Shown piece after piece: positions 56,101-64,000 of a stretch of DNA of 64,000 bases; positions within the stretch are counted from its first letter, which is position 1, and the number at the start of each line of letters is the position of its first letter. The notes beneath the pieces are model-generated. The model did no database searches. It was not told where the DNA came from and was given only the letters and a program-made list of their open reading frames with translations. Source of the stretch: Ancistrus triradiatus. Taxonomy: Eukaryota; Chordata; Actinopteri; Siluriformes; Loricariidae. The position numbers and the translations under genes were made by a program. The DNA lies in the NCBI GenBank assembly GCA_025084515.1, contig JAJAGP010000869.1, positions 1 to 64,000 on the forward strand, written 5' to 3'.

Positions 56101-59100
56101 TGTTGTAGGTCTGAAATGCAGGAATGAATGTTTATTAATGTTTATTATCAAATGAAATGACGTTGACCAGAAAGCAACTTGGATGCAAAATATCTTCTAT
56201 GCATATTGTCTGCAATGAAATAAAAGTCAAACTAAATGTAAGAATTACTGTTTTTTTATTTGCGCTTTCCATTCCCAACTTTTTTTGATACGGGGTCATA
56301 TTTTCACGATACAAAATATTAAGGAAACTGAGACAAATAATTTACGAGGTGCTCAGGTGATGCAATGGCAAAATGCCAGCCTTCTGTCTGGGTTGGGCAT
56401 CACCCAGGCATGACTGGCTGTGACTGACAATGAGGAGGCTAGGAAGGGGGAATCATCCCTTGTTTGTTTTTGGAAGTGTTTTTGTTTTGGAAGTTTGTGA
56501 AAATGTATCAATGGTACGAACAAAGGAGATTTCTGAGGACCTCAGAAAAAGAGTTGTTGATGCACATCAGGCTGTAAAAGGTTACAAAACCATCTCTTAA
56601 GAGTTTGGACTCCACCAATCCACAGTCAGACAGATCCCAGGAGTGGTCGACCAACAAAGATCACCCAAGAGCAAGCATGTGTAATAGTGGGAGGTCACAA
56701 AGAGGACCCAGGGTGGTAACTTCTTCTAAGCAACTGAAGGCCTCTCTTACATCGGCTAATGTTAATGTTCATGGTCCCACCATCAGAAGAAAACACTGAA
56801 AACAATGGTGTGCATGGAGGCGGTTGAAGGAGAGAAAGCACCTGCCTCTCCAAAAGAACATTGCTGCTTCATCGCATTTGCTAAGATCACGTGGAAAGAC
56901 AGAAGGCTACGGGAGAATGTTTTGTGGCGGATGAGACCAAAAATAGAAACTTATTGATTTAAAGAAAAGTGTGTTATGTTTGGAGAAGAAAGGGAAAACA
57001 CTGCATTCCAGCATAAGAACCTATCCCATCTGTGAAACATGGTGGTGGTAGTTAGTATCATGGTTGGGCTGTTTTGCTGCAATCTGGGCCAGGACGGCTT
57101 GCCATCAGTGATGGAAAAATGAATTCTGAATATATAGAGAATTCTAAGGAAAATGTCAGCACATATGTCCATGAACTGAATATCAGAGAAGGTGGGTCAT
57201 GCAGCAAGACAAGACCCTAAGCACACCAAGCCGTTTTACCAAAGAATGGTAAAGAAGAAACAGAGTTTAATGTTTGGAATGCCCAAGTCAAACGTCGGAC
57301 CTTACTGTAATGGAAAATGTGTTGGAAGGACCTGAAGCGACAAGCAAATGTGAGGGAAACCACCCAAATCCAGAGCTGAAGCGGTTCTGTAAGGAGGAAT
57401 GACCTCTAAAATCACTCCAAGCCGGTGTGCAGGACTGATTCAACAGTTACAGGGAAAGTTTAGTTGCAGTTATTGTTGCACAGGGGGGGGGTCACACCAG
57501 TACTGAAAGCAAAGTTCAATACTTTGCCCTCACTAATATTGTAATACTGGATCATTCCTCAATAAAAAATGACCAAGTATAATAGTGTTCTTTACGTCTT
57601 TAATATAGTTTTAAATTGTTATAATAACTATACATTTTCCCATTTTTATGTGGATTATCATGTCATATCTGATGGATGATGTATAACTGGTGGACTGTGT
57701 TTCTGTTAGTTTCGTGCTTTACAGGGAGAGTGCACCTGTGCCTTTCACTTGGAACGTGAGCGATGTAAGCGCTTAGATCACGCCGGGATGCAGAAGCTAC
57801 TCAGCATTCTGCCATTTTTGCGCATCATGATGCAGGCCATTCTGCCCCATGAACACCTGAGCTGGATATTGTACAACGGTACATAAAGTCATGGCATTTC
57901 ATATTGGAATATTTGTTTTTTGCACAATGTGTTTGCAAGCATTATCTGTTCTTTCCCCAGGCTCTCTGTCCATTTACAACATATGCAGGTTCCTGATGTC
58001 TGTGGGTCATGCTGCACGGGTACTCAACTACGCATGTCTTCACTAACACTGTGGTTTCTCTGTGGATTTACTCACTTTCTAATGCTATAATACCTCTGTT
58101 TCTCTAGGCCTTAGAGTATCTGCTTTGGGCATGTGTATGTCTGGAGACCTCTGTTCCACTGTTAACTCCCACTTTCTTATCGTGGAGGACCACGCTCTAC
58201 TGTGCTGTGTGTGAATGTTACTACGATGGCCAGGCTGCAGTTCAGGCAGAGGTACTTTTCACAACATTGTCAATTTAAGAGAAGGACTAAATGTACAGTA
58301 CTGTGCAAAAGTTATTGGCCACCATTCGATTAGATATACCATTCTTTTAGCGGGGTATAATGACCATATATAATTATTTCTCGGTTTCTTTATTAGAATA
58401 CAACCAGAAAATATAGGAGGGTTTGTTTTTATTAAATAAATAAAGAATCTGAAAAAAAACAGCTTCTATAGCTGAGCGCTAGCAGCATCTGGGGATGCCA
58501 AGTTGACCGTTCTACAGTCTGCAGAAGCTTGATCAGGAATGGTCTTTTTGGAAGGGTAGTAGCCAAGAAATAGAAGGGGAACAGGGTGAAAAGGATAAAA
58601 TAGGCTTAAGCTCAGAAAGATAGGAATGAAGATCAGTGAAAAAGAGTAATATGAAGTGACGAATCCAAGTTTGAAAGTTTTGCGTCCAGTCGTAGACAAC
58701 ATGTTATATATCATCATTATACCATTGCTAAAACTACAAATCTAATGGTGTCCTAAGACTTTTGCACAGTACTGTAACTTTTCTGTCAGAGTATAATAAC
58801 AAAGAGTCTAGCCCTCAGTTGTCTTCTTAAGAAAAAACTAATAAAAGGCATGGTAATATGTTTCCTTTCTTAGTTTGTTATTTACTTTACATTCATTATA
58901 CATTATACAATATAATATAAATTATTCATAGAGTCCATCTTACCCCAAGACCGAGTACTACAACATTAGTAATTAAAAAAAAATTAATTCTATGTGAAGT
59001 GAGTGTGTTTCAGTGTAATGTAGCTAGCATAACATTCAGACTGGCATTTTATCTCTAATTACACCCTCTGTAAACAGCCTAAACGTACAGATTGGTTTAG

Positions 59101-62100
59101 TGGTTAATTATAAGGTACTATGCTAGAAGACAGCAAGGGGTTTTTTGCATTTATTTTTTGCACATGCACTTAATTACAGCAAATCTATGTTGGTCACAGA
59201 GGTTAAACTTGGCCTGATACACAGTTCAATGTAATGTGGACACGGCTGAAAGTAGGAGAGTTTTGAAGAAGTTCGGGAATGAGGTGGAAATTGGACTCCA
59301 CTCTCTGAAAATGTAACTTTATTATATACTGGGTTATTTTTCGCTACTTCAGCTCTGACCAGTATGATTTCTTGAGCAGGTGTTTGGCAAGGCGAGATCT
59401 TGGCAAAATAAGTGAAATAGGGAAGTTGGGAGATGAGCGGCCTCACCGTCATACCCTGAAACACAGCAAGCCTTCAAGAGGCCACCATAAAAGTAGGCAG
59501 GAAAAATTGTCATTGTGTATCATGAATGCATCATGAACCATAGATCTAGTCCCTATTCCCTAAGAGGTTGTGTGTAACTCCAGAAGCCCGGTGAGGTGTA
59601 AAAATAGCAAACACTTGGGATGTGATTGCATCTTGATCATGGGGGAAAATGGTTCAGGCCTGAAATACCCCCACCTGGCGGGGTGTTTGTTGCCATGACG
59701 GGGTCAGCTGACGTCTCTTGGTCCTGAAGCGCTTCCAGTAGTAGGAAAAAGTAGATGAACTTAAAATGTTAGGAGCCTTATGAACCTAACCCTAACCTAG
59801 CATAGGTCTTGGTACCTGGATCATCTGGGAAGGGATCTCACAAACTCATGCCACAAAAAGGGGCACCCATTGAACTAAGTTTGTATTTTGGCCTCTGAGA
59901 GGCCTCTCCTTTCCATTGTACATTCCAAGACCTTGAAGATTGCCCGTGGGTTGGTCCCTGGTGGGTATCTGGGCCACCATTTGATCAGGAGGGCAATCGT
60001 CACTCTCCTTCCATTGTTGTATTAATGTTATGTACAGGTCTGTGCCATTAATGTCCATCCGATTAAAGTAAGTTCGCTTTAATGGGCCAGGGTTTCAGGG
60101 TTTTAAAAATGATGGTAATTTATAATAGGAAATAAAAATCTTTCTTTTAACTCCACACATTGAAACCCACATTTTAAGAGCCAGAACAAGTCTTGTCCTT
60201 CACTTGAAAATAACTGCTTGCCAATGTGTTATGGTGCATCTATTTTCTATAATTATGTGTTGAGTTTCATAACTGAAAATGCTGTTGGGATTTGGATGTG
60301 TATAGTGGTAGTGTTCCACTAGCAAGGACTAAGTGAGAAAAATAATTAAAAATGTGACTAGCCACTGTCTGGTTCAAAGTCGTTTTTAGTCAACATCATG
60401 TTTCACGCAATGTAATACCCGATGTTAAATGGGGCAATAACCTGTATACAGTGGTGCTTGAACGTTTGTGAAACCCGTTAGAATTTTCCTATATTTTGAA
60501 TAAATATGTCCTAAAACACCATCCGATTTCACACAAGTCATAAACAGCAGATAAAAGAGAAACCCAGTTAAAACAAATGAGCAAAAAGATATACTTGGTC
60601 ATTTATTTATACGGAAATGATTCAATATTACATATTAGTGAGTGCAAAGTATGGAAACCCTTTGCTTTCAGATCTGGTGTGACCCCCATGTGCAGCAACA
60701 ACTGCAGATAAACGTTTCCTGTAAATGTTGGTCAAGCCTGGCAACCGGCGTGGAGGGATATTAGGTTAACAATGTCTTGAATTTTCTCCATTTTTACACA
60801 TCTGTTTGACTGTGGATAATTGGTGGAGTCCAAAACTCTTTAGGACGGTTTTGAACCTTTTCAAGGATGATGTGCATCAAACAAATATTTTCCTAGAGGT
60901 TCACATACTTTTGCCACTCACTAGTATGTAATATGGGATCATTTTCCTCAATAAATAAATGACCAAGTATAATATTTTTGTCTCATTTGTTTACCTGGGT
61001 TCTCTTTATCTACTTTTAGGACATGTGTGAAAATCTGATGATGTTTAAGGTCATAGTTATGCAGAAATCTAGAAAATTCTAAAGGGTTCACAAACTTTCA
61101 AGCACCACTGTAGGCAATATATATGTAGTAACATATGTGTTCAATGTATCTGTATATGTAGTAGTTACAGGTCCAGGTTCAGAAATGGGAATAGGGACCT
61201 CCATTACCCACTGACCTTAAAGCACAAAACAGGATTTTGACTGTAACTCTGTTGTGTTGGGGTTCAGCTTGCAGTGATGGTATTTAAACGTTCAGTGTAT
61301 GAAACTCGGAGGAAACCCAAGGAATTCTTCAGACTGAAACAGAAGGGCAGTCTCAAGGAAGGCAACAACGTGAGTGTGCTTTTACACCTATTATATCTTG
61401 TGTTCACAGGAAGAATATCAGTCATCTACATTTTCAGAGAGTCATTATGCTCAGCAAATAAAAGGATTGAAAAAAAGAATAGATGTTGACGGCGTAAACA
61501 TTGATGCAGATACACAGCAGTGATAAAGAGTACAGAAATAGGAACTTGACCTTATTTACATTGACAGAATTTAGCAGACGCTCTTACCCTGAGCGACTTA
61601 CAACTTATACAATCTTACAATCCAAGCAATTGTGGGTTAAGGATTTGAACTCTGGACCTACTGGTATATAGTCCAGTACCTTAACCACTAGGCTACCACA
61701 GTCCAAGCTACCACATTATCAGAAGAGGGGAACACAATGCTCATACATAAAAAGTATAAATAATCTGTGTGAAAACTTCATGTTGAAGTTTAAGTGGTTT
61801 ATCTCAAAAACCTCTGCAAATTGCACTGCTTTGATTACACAGTAAGGAAGGCTTTGTACCAGCATGAAAAGACAAGTAGTCACTGAAATTTGGTTTGCAA
61901 TCAAGTTTGCAGTACAAATGCATTGTTATTGTCACAGCAGGTTGGAGTTTTATTTTTTTAAATACCACCTGTGAGGCGACCAATCAGAACATGGAGGGGG
62001 CGTGGTTATAATAGCTTTGAATGCAACGAAGGACGCTCATTGCTTTGAAAGCAAGCAGAAACACGTGAGCTTGCTGGTATAGCTGCACTTAACCTCTTTA

Positions 62101-63803
62101 TTCAGCAGTTTTTCTTTCATTTGACAAATAACTGAGCTGTTTGCTTTCGAAGCAGTGAGTGTTTGTTGCTCCCTCCATGTTCTGATTGATTGCCTCACAG
62201 AAGTAAAAACTGCCTTCAGATGATTTTTCAATCAATAAATCTCAAATGAGCTATTGTCACATGTAGTAGTGTATTAGAAATATGTGTTTGAGGAATAGCA
62301 AAAGTAACACATCCCATTTTACGCTTGCCTATCCTGGCCAAGATCACTGGGGAGGGTATGGAGCCTAACCCAGAATTCACTGGCTGAAGGTAGAGGTGGA
62401 TCTGAACACAGGCCCTCAGGTACTGCCATGATCAGCAGCTGACTACTGAACCACCAGTTATTTGAGGGTTTTCCACTTTTGCAATGGCCTCCGAGCACTG
62501 GACCCATCTGCGACCCTGACAAGTGTAAACTTGCCAAAATGGGAAATGGAAACTATTGCAGAATGATGGACAGTTCTTACTGTTGACTTTAGTCACTTTC
62601 CGTGTCTTATACTCTTTCTCGTATCCCCCCTCACCCTTCTGTTCTCTCTCTATCTGTTTGATATTCTTTCCCAGAATCCATGGCCACGGACAGTGACTGA
62701 GCGAATCCTGATGGAGTTGTTTGAGGGGAACGCTGCTCAGTTCCTGGCAGTGTTGGAAGCACTTTGGGACAGTTCTCGTAGACCCTTGGAGACTGGCACA
62801 CCAGACGAGACGGAGATCCATGAGGTGGCCCTTGAGCTCATGTCAGCTGGCATCAGCATACTTTCTGGTAACACTCCTGTCCAGCCCAGTCTGTCGGCAC
62901 GAAAGTCTTTGCGTTAGCGTCACGTTTTTGCTTGTGTTGTTCTTTTAGGAAATGGTGGCTCCTCTGATCGGGTCCATAATGACAGCCTGCCTCCAACTTT
63001 AGCTGCCATCACTCCTGCGTTCACAATCATGGAGATGGCAACAGCTGGTTAGTCTTAGACTGCTTCAGTTTTTAGACATTTGTTTTGTTTGGTTTGAAAT
63101 GATTCATTTTTAATTTCTATCAGAAGTGATTTTTGGAAGATGTTTTTGTAGGGGGTTATGGTGGCGTAAGTGGTTAGCCCGTTTAGTGGTCCGGTCCTGA
63201 ATTTAGACTCTGTTTACTCTGGGTACTCCGGTTTCCACCCACATTCCAAAGACCCACATAGGTTAATTTGTTGCTCTAAATTGGCTATTTTATTGTGGGA
63301 TGGTACACAGCGTCCAGCGTCCCTTGTTCAATCCCGACCTCGGACGGGGAGTTTGCATGTCCTCCCCGTGTCTGTGTGGGTTTACTCTGGGTACTCCGGT
63401 TTTAGGTTAACTATTGTTTCTGAAGTACCCAAAAATTCTATTGGATCTGACCTCTTTATCCTGTGATTTATATTTCCTAGGAGAGAATCAGATTCCTGTG
63501 GATGATGCAGTGAAATTTGTGAAACTGTTGTTCAGATACGAGCAGTGGGACATGTTTTGCAGCCTTTCAGACAACCTTGTGACCGTCCTCTCTGTATGTC
63601 AATGGATAAAATACTGAAGTTATTTCAAAATGAATTGCTGTTATAAGTGTTCATTGAAAATGCATTTTCTGCCCAGTTATGGCAGAGCCATCCCTTCCAT
63701 AAGGCTGAGTTGGAGCTCACTGTGCTGAATGCTGTGGCACATTTGGCTTTGACTCACAGAGTCCACTTGAGCTCTAAGGATGACAAGGTTCAAGTTCAAA
63801 CTG
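51865..63803 (+). CDS. cfap54: Cilia- and flagella-associated protein 54, N-terminal part, partial
   Basis: Twelve coding exons: 51865-52013, 52116-52221, 54114-54257, 57710-57878, 57961-58019, 58108-58251, 59380-59492, 61268-61369, 62675-62867, 62949-63047, 63481-63593, 63677-63803; the gene continues past the window. They encode about 506 residues of a protein of about 3000. CFAP54 belongs to the C1d projection of the central apparatus of motile cilia and is needed for normal ciliary beating and sperm flagella. Family matches include LFDIWNKYEPRLPSLYYEER, ARALEYLLWACVCLETSVPL, LAVMVFKRSVYETRRKPKEF and PWPRTVTERILMELFEGNAA. Phases agree at all junctions apart from exon 7, which carries frameshift indels. 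The ATG was chosen because the frame is open into exon 2 and a ciliary promoter lies just upstream. Confidence 0.93.
52116..58251 (+). CDS. cfap54: cfap54 exons 2-6
   Basis: Exons 52116-52221, 54114-54257, 57710-57878, 57961-58019 and 58108-58251 encode SLKLFDIWNKYEPRL through CECYYDGQAAVQAE. All are helical-repeat-like, intact and in phase. The 3.5-kb intron before 57710 holds a Penelope-like end, a 1.6-kb DNA element and a Tc1 copy. Confidence 0.93.
52280..52790 (+). mobile_element. Tc1-like transposon, family E, 5' part
   Basis: Contains AGCCAATCAGCAGGACAGAA, GTGACACTGAACGTGGCATG and CAGCAGCAGAAGAGCACACC; the frame reads HTH residues such as SISETGHLLALSCTAISRIY before decaying. The DDE part is absent and an AAT-rich tract takes its place. 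Confidence 0.82.
52798..53285. repeat. (AAT)n-rich tract
   Basis: Nearly 490 bases of AAT/ATA repeats with a partly repeated higher-order pattern (ATAATACTATAAATA units). No GC-containing unit apart from isolated bases. Confidence 0.93.
53286..54113. other. cfap54 intron 2, right part
   Basis: No repeat or gene recognised. Confidence 0.45.
54367..54580. repeat. Inverted repeat with hammerhead-like cores (Penelope-like end)
   Basis: The left arm 54367-54440 mirrors the right arm 54462-54540, with a spacer of about 20 bases. Each arm contains CTGAAGA, a hairpin (GTCACT, TAGATG loop, AGTGAC) and GAAAC. After the right arm come TTACCTGGATTATTGAGCAT and GCATCAAGAC, shared with 34686-34800. Hammerhead ribozymes are known from the terminal repeats of Penelope-like retroelements. 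Confidence 0.6.
54683..56296. mobile_element. DNA transposon with CCAAAAAGTTGGGA ends, holding antisense Tc1 transposase
   Basis: The left CCAAAAAGTTGGGACTGG and right CCCAACTTTTTTTGATACG are inverse. On the minus strand, 55351-55640 encodes LWAQRHLGWTIPQWKHVLWS, GLGLCLWPKGHLHSCDGSIK and AEKYTEILE, a Tc1-type DDE core with early decay. Whether the protein belongs to these ends is not clear. Confidence 0.65.
56490..57590 (+). mobile_element. Tc1-like transposon, family A, indel-rich copy
   Basis: Aligns by eye with the 5.9-kb copy over its whole body (ACAAAGGAGATTTCTGAGGA, GGTTACAAAACCATCTCTTA, CATAAGAACCTATCCCATCT) but with many one-base gains and losses. Left inverted repeat absent. Confidence 0.85.
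58294..58776. mobile_element. MITE with TACAGTACTGTGCAAAAG ends, complete
   Basis: The left TACAGTACTGTGCAAAAGTT and right CTTTTGCACAGTACTGTA are inverse; 483 bases without a gene. Two half copies lie at 30632-30860 and 41882-42150. Confidence 0.88.
58777..59379. other. cfap54 intron 6, left part
   Basis: AT-rich. No repeat or gene recognised. Confidence 0.45.
59380..59492 (+). CDS. cfap54: cfap54 exon 7 with frameshift indels
   Basis: Found by position: the family needs a segment AFARRAL-KIDEL...REATVK between exons 6 and 8. Here VFGKAR, then LGKISEIGKLGDERPH in a second frame, then PETQQAFK in a third, then ATIK in the last, between AG and GTAGGC. The length is 113, although both neighbours are in phase 0 and need a multiple of 3. 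Three single-base indels (one gained, two lost) explain this. Confidence 0.75.
59493..60448. other. cfap54 intron 7, left part
   Basis: No gene recognised; short minus-strand ORFs only. Confidence 0.4.
60449..61112 (-). mobile_element. Tc1-like transposon, family A, internally deleted, indel-rich
   Basis: Starts TACAGTGGTGCTTGAACGTT and ends CTTTCAAGCACCACTGTA, so both outer tips are present. Only scraps of the transposase remain in reverse. Inner repeats differ from other copies by single-base losses (GAGTGCAAAGTATGGAAACC against GAGTGGCAAAAGTATGTGAA). Confidence 0.88.
61268..63803 (+). CDS. cfap54: cfap54 exons 8-12
   Basis: Exons 61268-61369, 62675-62867, 62949-63047, 63481-63593 and 63677-63803 encode LAVMVFKRSVYETRRKPKEF to SSKDDKVQVQTG, intact and in phase. 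The segment SQFLAVLEAL of the family is seen as AAQFLAVLEALWDSSRRPLE. The last exon ends at G/GTACAG and the next one lies outside the window. Confidence 0.93.
61551..61706 (-). mobile_element. tRNA-like SINE, antisense (copy 10)
   Basis: TTAGCAGACGCTCTTACCCT and GAGCGACTTACAACTTATAC, ending CTAGGCTACCACAGTC. It has a deletion in the middle. Confidence 0.82.
61707..62674. other. cfap54 intron 8, right part
   Basis: At about 62325-62460 a weak match to the end of the GGTACTCC-type SINE-like repeat. Nothing else recognised. Confidence 0.4.
63150..63405 (+). repeat. SINE-like repeat, duplicated core
   Basis: TTTACTCTGGGTACTCCGGT occurs twice (about 63209 and 63371), the second after AGTTTGCATGTCCTCCCCGT, so two partial copies are joined. 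Confidence 0.68.
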
Positions 63804-64000
63804 GTACAGACTCCTTTTTCTTTTAAACAGAATTTCATGTGTTCTGTAGAATGAGGGGTTTAACTGTAGGATGGGCTGTTTAAATTCAAACTAGACAAAC
63901 TCAGTCAGTGTGTGTTCAAAAAGGCTTAAACACCATGATTTAGAGCAGCATTTTCAATCATAACACCAGCTTAGTTGTTTATTTGTCAAAATCTACCAGC

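Overview
The window looks like nuclear DNA of a teleost fish. It holds three conserved vertebrate genes with ordinary GT-AG introns, and its introns and spacers are packed with Tc1/mariner transposons, tRNA-like SINEs that carry the fish tail motif TTAGCAGACGCCCTTATCC, LINE fragments, MITEs and long CA repeats. The repeat types recall an ostariophysan fish, perhaps a catfish, but that is only an impression. No rRNA, tRNA, CRISPR array or bacterial-type gene was seen.

Layout. (1) 1-646 is the 3' half of a Tc1 element. (2) 2412-31203, plus strand: fgd4 (frabin, a Cdc42 exchange factor), 15 coding exons giving about 726 residues, essentially complete with DH, PH, FYVE and PH domains. Its introns hold at least six Tc1-type copies, several SINEs and MITEs. 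(3) 31204-42418: a spacer between convergent genes, with LINE, SINE and Tc1 insertions. It also holds a possible small unknown gene on the minus strand (about 40613 down to 40199), with CCAAT and TATA boxes ahead of a 70-codon ORF starting MGQCFS. (4) 42651-50381, minus strand: 14 C-terminal exons of nup205 (nuclear pore scaffold). The N-terminal two thirds are absent; the visible part stops next to a 100-N assembly gap (50727-50826). (5) From 51865 to the right edge, plus strand: the first 12 coding exons of cfap54 (cilia and flagella protein), continuing outside the window. Its promoter holds an NRF1-like site and an RFX X-box.

The three genes have unrelated jobs (cytoskeletal signalling, nuclear transport, motile cilia), so nothing here suggests a functional cluster. 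The points most worth a second look are: (TG)n tracts directly against four nup205 3' splice sites; clustered reading-frame indels in nup205 and cfap54 exons on both sides of the gap, which look more like consensus error than gene decay; a hammerhead-ribozyme-like inverted repeat at 54.4 kb; the cfap54 X-box; and the unknown minus-strand ORF. Exon limits were set by hand from splice signals, reading phase and remembered family sequence; no search was run.
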